From the NCBI RefSeq assembly GCF_001625305.1, contig NW_017802602.1, forward strand, positions 1,907,927 to 1,971,926: DNA of 64,000 nucleotides, given 5' to 3'. Position 1 is the stretch's first letter; every line of letters begins with the position of its first letter. Positions 43,436 through 54,262 of the stretch are shown in pieces. This DNA is from Branchiostoma belcheri. Taxonomy: Eukaryota > Chordata > Leptocardii > Amphioxiformes > Branchiostomatidae. The position numbers and the translations under genes were made by a program. The notes under the pieces are model-generated. The model saw only the letters and a list, made by a program, of their open reading frames with translations, was not told where the DNA came from and made no database searches.

Positions 43436-43883
43436 TCAAGTCAAGACGACATTTTGCATTCCCCACAAACGACATTCTGCCGACTATTATGTCCTTAGAG
43501 CACTGACGTGGATGCTACGTATCAGCAGCGCTTATCTAATAGTCTGTTTGTAACACCAGGATGTAACAAAACAGCTGCACATGTCGCCACATCTCCGACG
43601 GCGTCAGACAGTGTTTTTGCTACATTGTACCGTCGCCTTCCTCAACCTTTTATGGTGGGAAGATCGAGCTCGTGAAACTGCGTAGCGCATCCGCAACGAT
43701 CATGTCGTAATGGTTTATTTCCAACCCACGTCCTGTAGTGTCAAACTAAATGGCATGTTATTTATCATGTGCGACAATGCTAACACGTGTCTTGGATACT
43801 CGTGGTAACATGAAACTCATGAGAGTTAAGCTTTGGGAACGTGACGCACACCTCAGCCCACGGTTGTAGCTTAAACTTTCAGT

Positions 43884-44363
43884 TAGGCCACACCGACATA
43901 ATTTTAAGGATGACATCCTCTGAAGACCCCTAAACTAGTGCGCGCGGGCGAATAAAAAATCCAGCCAAAAATAAAAATGCTGCTAAACCACAGGAGCTGG
44001 TACTGTGAATTTGCGGCAGTACATAGCGACGTATAAGACAAGCAGACACATGCTGGCTTTTTGCGGAATTTATGAATCGGCGCTGTACGTATGTGCTGAG
44101 TTCTTGAGTCGTGGAGCTTCGGTAGCCTGGGTGCCATCCTCCTAAGCTATAGCCTGGGTGCCGTCCGATTTTTTCGGGGTTGCCGTTGCAAATCGGATGG
44201 CACCCAGGCTACCGGAGTTACCACCGGTTCCGTACTGTCACTAACTACCATGGACTTACTACCCAGGCCTAGAGCCAGGCCAGAACGTCGGAGGACGTGA
44301 TATCTCTTGTTTTTGAGAACAGGCAAAAATGATGTCATCCATAAGATTAAGTCGGTGTGGCCT
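43884..44363. mobile_element. GGCCACACC MITE with nested hairpin
   Basis: The ends TTAGGCCACACCGACATAAT and ATTAAGTCGGTGTGGCCTTA. A smaller palindrome (TAGCCTGGGTGCCGTCCGAT / ATCGGATGGCACCCAGGCTA, 44150-44213) is inserted within. Confidence 0.8.
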
Positions 44364-44644
44364 TACTTACGTTGCAACGTTCTTTAGCGTCACACTTTGA
44401 CGTGTAACAGATACAACAAGAGTCGCCAATCTCCCGCAATTGTGGGAGAGAATAAGCCCATTGCACTTGACGTTTACCACCAAGTCGTGGCTTTTCAGAG
44501 CAGGCGGCGGCTGTACGTGTGTTATTTTGGCATTTCCTAAGTGCTCAAGACACACGGGTAGAGTGTGATATTCTACTGACTCCAACACGTGCCTTACGGA
44601 AACGTGCAAAGTCCGCGAACGTATTCTGACATCTACCTCAGAGA

Positions 44645-44770
44645 AGGTTAGACATCCAGGTAATAAGATACACCAACAAAAAAACAGTTACTCAAGCAAA
44701 CTGGATATGATTTTTGAAACGGTCAGACGTTTCATGTAGCATCCACTACCTGTCGTCAGTGACACCGGCA
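44645..44770 (-). mobile_element. Penelope-like terminal fragment
   Basis: GGTTAGACATCCAGGTAATA, AAACAGTTACTCAAGCAAAC and CTGGATATGATTTTTG lead to a hammerhead-like motif on the minus strand (44722-44763). The same terminal word GGTTAGACATCCAGG lies at 116, 29347 and 46844. Confidence 0.65.
44722..44763 (-). ncRNA. hammerhead-ribozyme-like motif 4
   Basis: Minus strand: GTCA, CTGACGA, stem II GGTAG-TGGAT-GCTAC(A), GAAAC, GTC, TGAC. Stem I GTCA/TGAC is intact and the core is consensus. Confidence 0.6.
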
Positions 44771-44874
44771 TTGTAAAGTTCTCTGACACTGGCATATTCT
44801 GACCTTCTCTGGCATTCTATGGCGCATGGGTCACCTTGAGCCGTGCAATAAAGGTTGGAGAACTCTTTGAAGTA

Positions 44875-45138
44875 GCCTCCAAATTCTACCCAAACTTTCA
44901 CACATATACAAAAGAAAACTACTCTCCTCTTAACATCCGAAAACCCACAAATTATAGAACAAGTGGGATCCTTTGTCTTCCTCTGTCTTCAAAAAAGAAG
45001 CCAAACCCAGTAGTTTTTACTAGTAGTTTCTTAGTAGTTATCAGTAGTTCTATGTGTACTAATTGTCTGTTTTTATACCATATGTTTCTCCTGTTCCTGC
45101 AATTAGCCCTCGGGCACGAAATTGCAATAAAACAATGT
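44875..45138 (+). mobile_element. LINE 3' end fragment
   Basis: ATCCGAAAACCCACAAATTA, CTTTGTCTTCCTCTGTCTTC, then CAATTAGCCCTCGGGCACG and TGCAATAAAAC, as at 11640-11842 and 12403-12533. Confidence 0.65.
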
Positions 45139-45464
45139 TACTAATTCGCTGAGGCACAGAAGAAATGTTCATTTATTGCCCAAGTCGGAGTAGAACCTTC
45201 AGGCCAGGGTATATTGAGCTGTTCCAGTCAAAGAAGTACACCACAAGCCAGAGGTGAACGCTGATGGTTATCATTATTCGGACATGAAAGAAACTAAGCA
45301 ATAACAGTAATGAAAAGGCCTTCATCAGTGGGGAACAAAGAGAGATAGATTGATTGATTGATTATTTGCAAAATCATGCCCGAAGGCCTTTTCCCCGAGT
45401 TTTATACGGTCTGTACCCCGTAGGAAAGCCTGGTGGGGGCAGCAACTGTACATGCCGGGCAGGC

Positions 45465-45635
45465 CTAGCCTTTACCAGGCTTCGGGAGGCGGCTGGTTGA
45501 AAAGAGTGTAAATTGGCCAAATAGAGAGATTATAACAATGCCAGTGCAGTTGGTCCGATAGAAAGTACAGTTTGCCGCACCTTGGCCAATTTTCAATTTC
45601 CAGCCGCCTCCCGAAGCCTGGTAGAGGCCACGGCG
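45465..45635. mobile_element. palindromic MITE (ACCAGGCTTCGGGAGGCGGC)
   Basis: The arms CCAGGCTTCGGGAGGCGGCT and its inverse (to ~45627) enclose TTGGCCAA-type sequence. The right edge is duplicated once more (CTCCAGAAGCCTGGTAGAGG at 45629-45655). Related fragments lie near 8335, 17215, 41500 and 51680. Confidence 0.7.
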
Positions 45636-45689
45636 GCCTCCAGAAGCCTGGTAGAGGCTAGGGCGGACTGGCCGCTGTAGGGGCTGAGA

Positions 45690-46380
45690 AAATTAGAAGC
45701 ACGTTAGCGAGAGGTATATGTCATCTTTCCGCCTTGTCATTAGGTGAAAATGAACGGCACTAAAAGCCTTCGCGCAGGAAATGTAGTTTGCATTCGAGTC
45801 TCTGAATGTTTTCTATGGACACTAATGCAGTAGTGAGTATAATTTATAGGCAGAAAACCAGCACCGCCATTTTCCATTTTCGATTTCGGTTTCCAAAGAT
45901 CAAAATAGTCCAACTCTCAGCTACCCAGCTGCGACGAAAATTGTATTTCGTCTACATTCATTTTCAGACATTATAAAAAAACAGGTATACAACAGAAATT
46001 ACTGTATTTTCTTCTTAAACTTAAGATCTTCGGCTTAGTAATTCTTGGAGACGTGCAGTCGACTCAGCTATTGCTTCCAATTTGTGGTGTGCCGATTGAA
46101 GTTGTTCCTGGCTGCCCTTACAAAGATGCGAAGTTCTAAAACAAGCTGTCCTGAACTCACCTCAAAATACGATCTAACCTTTAGAAGTTATCCTGCAATG
46201 ACCTCCAACTGCAACGATTTTCCAGTGCAAGAGATTCCGGTTGTCATGAACAAGACGCAATTTGCCGGAAAACTTTATAATGAAAAGTAAGGAAAGCTTT
46301 TCAAGTTCCTTGGAAAGTGGATATGCGGTTCGATTAACCGTCTATCTCAGACATTGATCGCTGCAAGATCGCTTCCTGTA
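45690..46380. other. intergenic, nothing recognised
   Basis: An 81-codon plus-strand frame (46045-46290) has no motif I know and no clear splice context. Confidence 0.3.
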
Positions 46381-46389
46381 AGAACGTCT

Positions 46390-46640
46390 CAGATTCAGAT
46401 TGGCTTTATTGATGTCGCAGTGGAGTACACTGAATTAAGATCAATATTACATAAAGGTACAATATAATGGTTGGCGATATAGGGTTAAAAGGTAGTTCAA
46501 TAGCACAAATCAATGTATGATTAAAATGTAGTACAATAATCAATAAAAGAGGAGCGTCATATATACAAAGAATTGGTCGTGACAGTAAGAGAAAATTCGC
46601 TCATTGACAATGCATTAAAAATAAATTACAGATTAAAAGT
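46390..46640 (-). mobile_element. LINE 3' tail, reversed
   Basis: On the minus strand the sequence ends AATAAAGCCAATCTGAATCTGA, a short-repeat tail like that at 10800-10825. No ORF was recognised. Confidence 0.45.
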
Positions 46641-46837
46641 CATGCTGGTTCAACAATCGAGTCAGGTAGGGTATTGGTGAGTTTCTGTATCTCTGTGTTT
46701 TAGCCTTTGGAAGATCAAGTTTTTGACCATTTCTGGTACTTCTGCCTGTGATACTAGATCTGCGTCTCGGCAACCAATGTTCAAAGACTCAAGAAACAGA
46801 GAGACGGTTTTTGCAAGTGTAGCTCTTGAAACGTCGA

Positions 46838-46970
46838 TGAAGGTTAGACATCCAGGCAATACGATACACCAAAAAGTGACTGACGAAAGCTAGTGGATAC
46901 TAGCTGAAACGTCTGGCCGTTTCCAAAAGCATATCCAGTTGCTCGAGTAACTGCTTTTTTGGTGTAGCTC
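46838..46970 (+). mobile_element. Penelope-like terminal fragment
   Basis: GATGAAGGTTAGACATCCAG, GATACACCAAAAAG, a hammerhead-like motif, then GCATATCCAGTTGCTCGAGT and AACTGCTTTTTTGGTGTA. Flanking ACACC/GGTGT words are in inverse orientation. Confidence 0.65.
46876..46917 (+). ncRNA. hammerhead-ribozyme-like motif 5
   Basis: CTGACGA, perfect stem II AGCTAGT-GGAT-ACTAGCT, GAAAC, GTC. The stem I arms (GTGA/TGGC) carry a mismatch, unlike motif 1. Confidence 0.5.
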
Positions 46971-47284
46971 TTGTAGTTTTATGATTTTCGGTCGTTTCAT
47001 ACATACATGTATATATGGGATTTTGGACCTACACATACTCATTGTCGGCATGAAAGTTGGTAAATTGCATTTTGAGAAGTAAACTATTCTCCAACTCAAA
47101 CGAATTTGACTCGCTGGAATTTTCGATCGAATCTGTCGGTCTTCATCAACTATAGTTTCCTCAGGGCAATTCTGACCGGTTCACATTGCACTGCAGCACA
47201 GGTGTCACTGCTATAGATGCATTCCCAAGCGTACAATATTTACATAGACGTGATTACAGGGAACTGTATGTTCAGTGGAATGTT

Positions 47285-47323
47285 TCCCTGAGGAAGGTGA
47301 CAGACGGTCACCGAAACGTCTGC
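47285..47323 (+). ncRNA. hammerhead-ribozyme-like motif 6
   Basis: CTGAGGA, stem II GGTGAC-AGACG-GTCACC, GAAAC, GTC. Same sequence as motif 3 but in a one-sided copy of its host element (47135-47370). Stem I is weak. Confidence 0.4.
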
Positions 47324-47744
47324 TAAATAAAACACTTGGTTGTGTAAAAAGAGTCTCTTTACTCAGTGACTTACCAACCTGATGAAACTATTCACTGAAC
47401 CTTCAGTGTCGCCGGGCACTTACCTCTCACACAACTTTACAATTAGTGCTCAAGACAGACAACTTTACATTAAGCACTTTAGACAGACAACTTTACAGTT
47501 GGGGACCTAATACTAAGTACTAGTATATTAAATTATACTCTAGTACTTAGTATCAGGTCTATAATCAACAGACGTTCGCCCTATGAGACTATGGATGCCG
47601 CCGGTCTTAATGCAATGTGACGTCACCGCTAGAGTGGTGATATCGGCATACAGCAACATGATGGCGCCAAATGTGGAAATGTGCAATATAATACCAGCTC
47701 AGAAATGAACAAGAAATAGTCATGCCTTCAAGTACCAGAGTTTA

Positions 47745-47905
47745 ATGTGGGTTCGTGTGGCGTAGCGGCAGAGTGCGCGACTCAGAACCTATAGGTCCCG
47801 GGTTCGAGTCCTGACATGCCACCGATCTTGTGCCCTTGGGAAAGACACTTTACACGACTTTCCTCACTTAGCTCAGGTAAAAATGAGTATTGTCCCCCTG
47901 TTGCC
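47745..47905 (+). mobile_element. tRNA-derived SINE (short form), 3' truncated
   Basis: TGGCGTAGCGGCAGAGTGCG and GGGTTCGAGTCC head, then GACACTTTACACGACTTTCC and AAAATGAGTATTGTCC. Confidence 0.85.
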
Positions 47906-48025
47906 TCACATGTTATTAACGCTTGAGACAGACTTCAAATGCATTTGAATTTAAGTCCTGAGACCTACACAGAAACGCGACAAGCTTTTAATCACGATAC
48001 GTATTATTAGTTAGCCTGGTTGCCA

Positions 48026-48092
48026 GGATCTATCCATCCATCCATCCATCCATCCATCCTTTCATCCATCCATCCATCCATCCATCCACCCA
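48026..48092. repeat. (CATC)n microsatellite
   Basis: ATCCATCCATCC units with one TTT interruption. Confidence 0.9.
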
Positions 48093-48616
48093 TCTACTAG
48101 TATCTATAGATCAAGATCATCTACAAAATATCCCAGGAATATTTGTGTTGGCGCTTTGCCGAATAATTTGTAAAACGCAAACTTGAATTTATTCTTCCTC
48201 ATTACGTTCTGTACAAAGAACGTGCCTCAATGTCATCAACAGTTACCACTTGGCATTTATCAAAAGCGATCCTCGAATGTCATTTCCTGAGAAGGTTTCT
48301 AAAGACTAAAGCTAATGACTTGTTTTTTTCCTCGGCTTCCTTCTTTCATGGTGGAACATAAAAGAACGTCCTGCCAATCTTTCTGACACATCCGCGACCG
48401 AAACAGCACTCGACTGACATTGACAAGCTGGCAGCGGTTCCCTCAAGTACCGACTAATTGGTCTCCTGTTAGTAAAGTATAGCTTATTACCGCAAGATGA
48501 TAAAGAAAAAGAACTGTAGAGGTGAGACAATTTTGTACAGGGAGCAAATCTTAGTTTCTCGGAATGCCAAGCAACGAGAATCCTCTTTACAAACGTGGAA
48601 CAGTGAGACTGGGATA

Positions 48617-48836
48617 CTTTAATTCCTGATTTCTTTACTGTACTGTACTGTACGTTATGTTCGCTGTTTCCACTGTCACTTCTGTACCGTGAACTTATCA
48701 TTACAGTTAACAAATAATTCCTGGACTTTCCTTTTCCTGCACCTGTCATCACCGTGAATATATAGTTCCGTGAACGTGTCCATTTTTCTCAGACTGAAAT
48801 TTTGCTACCGTGAACATAAAGTGAATTATAGTACGT
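48617..48836 (+). mobile_element. TACTGTAATT MITE, distant copy
   Basis: TTTAATTCCTGATTTCTTTA to CATAAAGTGAATTATAGTA. It matches the tandem copies at 5275-6315 internally. Confidence 0.75.
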
Positions 48837-49537
48837 TAATCCTCAACAACATCTAGCAGTAGAGCATAGATGAAAGCAAGGAGGTTCTATTCTGTATTAA
48901 ATTCAATTGTGGCAAAAGTCAGTCATTTTAGCCAAGGAGGTTTCCTGAGGAGGTATTGATTCAACCTCCTTGGTTTAGCTGAGAGCTGGCTGCCACAGGG
49001 ATGGGATAAATTTGCCTGCATTGCTCATCGTTCTTGATACATGTCACCACTACTTCGAATGAAAGGTTTATTCGTCAAAACACAGAGCAACCATGGGCTG
49101 AATTTCGTGTTTCACAACAATGACAGATTAAAAAGTACACTAAAAGTACTTACTTTAATACATTAAACGTAATTAAAAGAAAGTGATTCTGAGGTCTCTG
49201 AATTCTTGTTTCCCTTGGGCCATTCAGTTTGAATTGCCAGAATAAGAGGAGCCACCCGATATGTGCATATAGGAAATAAGCAGTATACATGATTATATGA
49301 AGACCGCGACGGGGGCCGACATCGTCTACCAGATACCTCTGAGGCTCTGACCCAGTGTTGAAGCCTTGAAAGAAGCCACGTGACAAGTCTCTCTTGGCCA
49401 GTCTGCTGAGAGACCAGAGTGACTGGTCGAAAGCTCTAGGTGAGAGAAATTTATTGTGTTGGATCAAAAGTTTAACGTTAACATGTAACTACCAACACAG
49501 ATGAACTTTCATGGCATGATTACATGAACATGAAATT

Positions 49538-49792
49538 GTGGGGTCGTGTGGCGTAGCGGCAGAGTGCGCGACTCGGAACCAAGAGGTCCCGGGTTCGAGT
49601 CCTGACATGCCACCGATCGTGTGCCCTTGGGAAAGGCACTTGACACGACTTTCCTCACTTAACTCAGGTGAAAATGAGTATTGTCCTGTCATGTATTTGT
49701 CCCCTGTGTTGGTGGAGGCATCAATATAAGATGAAAAACTTGAGTGTGCCGTCACCACGTCTGGTGATTACATGTTGGAATAAAAAAAACAT
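49538..49792 (+). mobile_element. tRNA-derived SINE (short form), near full length
   Basis: Head TGGCGTAGCGGCAGAGTGCG and GGGTTCGAGTCC, body GGCACTTGACACGACTTTCC, 3' end GATTACATGTTGGAATAAAA. This is the best-preserved copy in the window and serves as the reference for 5020, 47745, 51297 and 52612. Confidence 0.9.
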
Positions 49793-49979
49793 GAACTTGG
49801 CATTGGGCTGTCACCGTGAGCAGGAGTACGCCCTTGGCCTTAAACAAGATTCAAAGTGATACATCTTCCTTTCACAAGTAGGCTATCGCGACGCGGCTTT
49901 CCGTGCTCACCTCTTCAAATGACACGGACGTTGATAACTTGATATGATCAGAAAGCTGACGGCGTACACTGCGTGAATG

Positions 49980-51290
49980 TTAAAAACCTGTCAGAAGACT
50001 TGCCCGTAGCAGGACAGTGATAAGCCAGTTTTGACTGTAATTGATTGAAATCAACACGCAAAAATTCAGGCCATACTACAGCTTAGGGTCAGGGTGGAGT
50101 GTTCTGTGGTGTTTGCTTGGGAGCATCATCACTAGATAGCTTTAAACAATATTTAGAGTTAGGTGTTCAAAGGTTACATGTAAGTGTAACACGTCGTCCA
50201 GAAGACTTGCCCGGATCAGGTCATTGATAAACCTCCACTTGGGCAGTTTTGACTGTAATTGAAATCAAAACAGCAAAAAATTCAGGCAAAATTGTGGGTC
50301 AGGGTCGGGATGAGGGTTGAGTGTTCTTTGATATGATTTGCTTGGGTGCATCATCACTAGATAGCTTTAAACAACATTTAGAGTTCTATGTTCAAAGATT
50401 ACATGTACATGTAGGTGTAACAAGTCGTTCGAGTACTATGAATGTTAAACCCACCAGAAGATTTGTCCGGAGCTGGCCATTGATAAACCTCCACTTGGAC
50501 AGTTTTGACTGTAATTGAAATCAACGCAGCATAAATTCAGGCAAAATTGTGGGTCAGGGTCGGGATGGGGGTGGAGTGTTCTGTGGTATGATTTGCTTGA
50601 GTGCATCATCACTAGATAGAGTTCTATGTTCAAAGATTACATGTAAGTGTAACAAGTCGTTCGAGTAGTGTGAATGATAAACTCGCCAGAAGACTTGCCC
50701 GGAGCGGGCCATTGATAAACCTCCACTTGGACAGTTTTGACTGTAATTGAAAAATCAACACAGCAAAAAATTCAGGCAAAATTGTGGGTCAGGGTCGGGA
50801 TGGGGGTGGAGTGTTCTGTGGTACGATTTGCTTGGGTGCATCATCACTAGATAGCTTTAAACAACATTTAGAGTTCTATGTTCAAAGATTACATGTAGGT
50901 GCAACAAGTCGTTCGGAGTAGTGTGAATGTTAAGCCTTTACCAGAAGACTTGCCCTGAACGGGCCATTGATAAGGTTGGGTGGGCAGTTTTTACTGTAAT
51001 TGAAATCAACAGAGCAAAAAAATTCAGGCAAAATTGTGGGTCAGGGTCGGGATGAGGGTGAAGTGTTCTTTGATATGATTTACTTTAGGGGATCATCAAT
51101 AGATAGCTTTAAACACTATTTGGAGTTAGATGTTCAAAGATTACATGTAGGTGTAACAAGTCGTTCGGAGTAGTGTGAATGTAAAGCCTTAACCAGAAGA
51201 CTTGCCCGGAGCTGGCCATTGATAAGGTTTTACTTGGGCAGTTTATGACATGTAACATGACTGTTATTGAAATCAACACAACAAAAAATC
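49980..51290 (+). repeat. ~240-bp tandem repeat, about five copies, derived from a LINE 3' end
   Basis: The words AATTCAGGCAAAATTGTGGG, CATCATCACTAGATAGCTTT and AGAAGACTTGCCCGGA recur with spacings of 218-254 bp. The segment ASSLDSFKQHLEFYVQR can be read in it, like the C-terminal end of non-LTR ORF2. A single diverged copy occurs at 54265-54400 (VEWSSLPPSTVEASSLD). Confidence 0.8.
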
Positions 51291-51296
51291 AAATGA

Positions 51297-51497
51297 AATC
51301 AAATCAAACTTATATTAATGCCGCCACCAACACAGGGGACAAAACAGTACTCATTTTCACCTGAGTGAAGTGAGGAAACTCGTGTAAAGTGCCTTTCCCA
51401 ATAGCACAAAATCGGTGGCATGGCATTGCAGGATTTGAACCCGAGATCTCTTGGTTCCGAGACGAACACTCTGCCGCTACGCCACACGACCACTACA
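51297..51497 (-). mobile_element. tRNA-derived SINE (short form), reversed
   Basis: Reverse of the SINE: ATTAATGCCGCCACCAACAC, GAGTGAAGTGAGGAAACTCG, ACTCTGCCGCTACGCCACAC. Confidence 0.85.
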
Positions 51498-52053
51498 GGG
51501 CCTTTGTTGGCCCAGGAAACAGCCTGGCACCCGCCCCAGACTATAGATTATGTATGTAAGGACATCGAAGGAAGCCGATGGTAAATTTAGTAAGTAATTA
51601 AGTAATTTAGGTCCCTCTATGTATACTACCAAGTCCCCTGGCCAGTTACATCCTTTTTAGGCCGATTCATTACTTTCTTGTCTTTTTAGGCTGATTTCTA
51701 CTGTTTCTTCAGCCTGTAGTCTGGTGGAGACTACCTGTTTAGGCCCAGGAAACAACCTGGCACCCTCCCCAGGCTATAGGTTATGTATGTAAGGCTATTT
51801 AAGGCTGGCATCCCCCCCAGGCTATAGGTTATGTATGTAAGGACACGGAAGCTGATGGATTGGTCGCCGCCCGGCGTCGCGTCGATCACAGATCAGTGGG
51901 GAGAAGCCGCATCTATCACTGGTGACGGCAGCGAGGAGCGGAATTAGCGACTTCTGCAGATAACGGCACTAGCCTCGCTCTGCAGGCGTCACTACGGGCC
52001 TTGAACAAGACAAGCAGACAAGACAGATAGACGTACGGCGCAGGTACACACAC

Positions 52054-52090
52054 AAGGACACACACACACACACTACACATAAGCAAATAG

Positions 52091-52162
<72 letters not shown>

Positions 52163-52205
52163 TGCACATACTACTAGTATTTTAGAAGAAGCATAGAACA
52201 GAAGC

Positions 52206-52242
<37 letters not shown>
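52054..52242. repeat. (CA)n and (GA)n microsatellites
   Basis: CA run to 52161 and GA run at 52213-52242. Confidence 0.95.
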
Positions 52243-52245
<3 letters not shown>

Positions 52246-52611
52246 GCAATCAGACACGAAGACAAGAACTGTCACACACAGAGACAATTGTGGTCCAAAC
52301 AATACTTTGGCAAAATCCTTCAATATGAAAACGCCGACCGTAGAGGGGCCTGCTGTTCAGGCTAGGACAGTGCCGCTCAGCAGAATTAGTGCCTGCTCCG
52401 TCCGCGTATCGGTCTCTGCCAGACCGGAATGAAATAATTAAAAAGGAAGCCAACCTCCCCAGGGTCACACCTACTCATCAAACTAAACGACACAAAGTGC
52501 ATTTTCCTATAAATCATGTGAGTGTGCCAACACGCAAACTTAACCAAAAAAATTACAAACGTAACTAAAATCAAATTTCTTGTGACGAGACTCGTGTTTT
52601 AAAGCAAGAAT

Positions 52612-52850
52612 ACGTGGGATCGCGTGGTGTAGCGGCAGAGTGCGCGACATGGAACCTAGAGATCCCGGGTTCGAGTCCTGACATACCACCGATCTTGTGC
52701 CCTTGGGAGAGGCACTTTACATGACTTTCCTCACTTTGCTCAGGTTAAAATGAGTATTGTCCTGTCATGTATTTGTCCCGTGTTGGTGACGGCATTAATA
52801 TACAAGTTGAAAAAAACTTCTAGTGATTACATGTTGGAATAAAAAAAAAG
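52612..52850 (+). mobile_element. tRNA-derived SINE (short form)
   Basis: GCGTGGTGTAGCGGCAGAGT, GGGTTCGAGTCC, GGCACTTTACATGACTTTCC, TGATTACATGTTGGAATAAA. Confidence 0.85.
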
Positions 52851-53359
52851 CAAGAAGATCCTGCATTACGTTTTGAAGTGATTGGTCATTAATTATCCTG
52901 CATGAAGGCGACAGTGGTCTTTGAAAATTTGATCTCTGTGTAATCTTTGTGTTGGAATAAAGTTCAACATTCTACTAAGATACTGCATACCCCCGATCTA
53001 AGCTGAAATACATATTTGATAGATTTGAATGATTTGTGATGAAACTTCGACATTTAGTATTTTATAGTAGAACGCCCTTACAGATATAATTTCATAGTGC
53101 AGAAAACAAATTATTTTTGTCTTGAGATGTGGCTATAGTTATATCCTTTAAACCTCCATGAAATTGGCTGCACAGATGTCTTTATTCTTGCCTTCTCTGG
53201 TACGTAGAGATAGGCTATAGACCAGATCGCCGAATGATTTTCGTCGGATCATCTAGATCACTATGGCTTGTAAGGGTCAGTTCTGGCGACTGCTCTTGGA
53301 GGAGAATCACGCAGGAGAGAGTTGTAGGGAAAACATGGTATAACTTGGGACCCTGTGTA

Positions 53360-53735
53360 CCTAAACAAATTTTAGGTACAGGTACAGGTACACAGGTTTA
53401 GGTACAGGTCCGGACCTGAACCTGTACCTGAACAATTCGACCAATGTATATGCTCTTCTGAACTCCTGTAATAACTAGAAAAACATTGATATAGGTTTAA
53501 TTTTTGTTTATGGAGAATGTTCAGATAAAATATAGGTAAAAGTAAAGATGTTTTTGTTTTCATGAACACACAGGGACCCATTGTTAACCAGCTATTTACA
53601 CATTTGAGGTCACAAATAGGCATAAAATTGGTGTGAAATTGTTTAGGTACAGTACCGGTACTGAGGGATTAGGTATTTTGGACCTGTACCTAATCAATTT
53701 TTCCGTCACAGTATCGGTACTGCGTACCGGTACAC
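53360..53735. repeat. self-complementary AGGTACAGGTAC-rich element
   Basis: Clusters of AGGTACAGGTACAGGTACAC (53378) face GGACCTGAACCTGTACCTG (53410). At the other end TTTAGGTACAGTACCGGTAC (53641) faces GACCTGTACCTAATC and GTACCGGTACAC (53722). The middle ~220 bp are A/T-rich. It looks like a fold-back element. Confidence 0.6.
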
Positions 53736-54017
53736 AGCTCTACTTGGGGGAGTAAAAAATCAAATAGCTGACATCAAACAGTGGTGGCAAACATTAGCGA
53801 CGGCCAAGTTTGTGACTTTGTTCAGCTCATACGCTCCGTTGTTAAATGGAAAACGCATAAAGATAATTTAAACGAACAATTGTACGTGTACATTGACCAC
53901 CTGTAAACTAGAACCACAGACAGAAACCAGGTACGATGTTAGCTGGTTGGTCGCCATCAATAGGTCAGGCCGTAGAAGGGTGACAAGCATGCGTTATCCT
54001 TTCAATGGGTTCATTGA

Positions 54018-54262
54018 CTTGGGAGGGAAAGGGTTAATGCCCTGATCCAAGGCTTAATGGCTTTATTCATTGTTAAGTACATATGACCTTGTCCAAGGTT
54101 TATCACCTTATCAAAGGGTTAAAGGCCTTATCCAAGAGTTTATGACCTTATCCGATGGTTAACGGCTTTATCTATTGTAATTGGCCTTGTTCAAGGGTAT
54201 ATAACCTTATCAAAGGATCAATGGCCTTATTCAAGTGTTTATGACACTATACAAGGGTTCAT
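54018..54262 (+). repeat. ~20-bp degenerate tandem repeat
   Basis: About eleven copies of GGCCTTATCCAAGGGTTTAT-like units with frequent single-base changes. Confidence 0.8.

Noticed and set aside
47755-47815. tRNA genes at the heads of the other SINE copies
   Set aside because: Cloverleaf pairing is poor and each head continues into the same SINE body.
48312-48752. 146-codon minus-strand frame
   Set aside because: It overlaps the TACTGTAATT MITE and has no motif or splice context.
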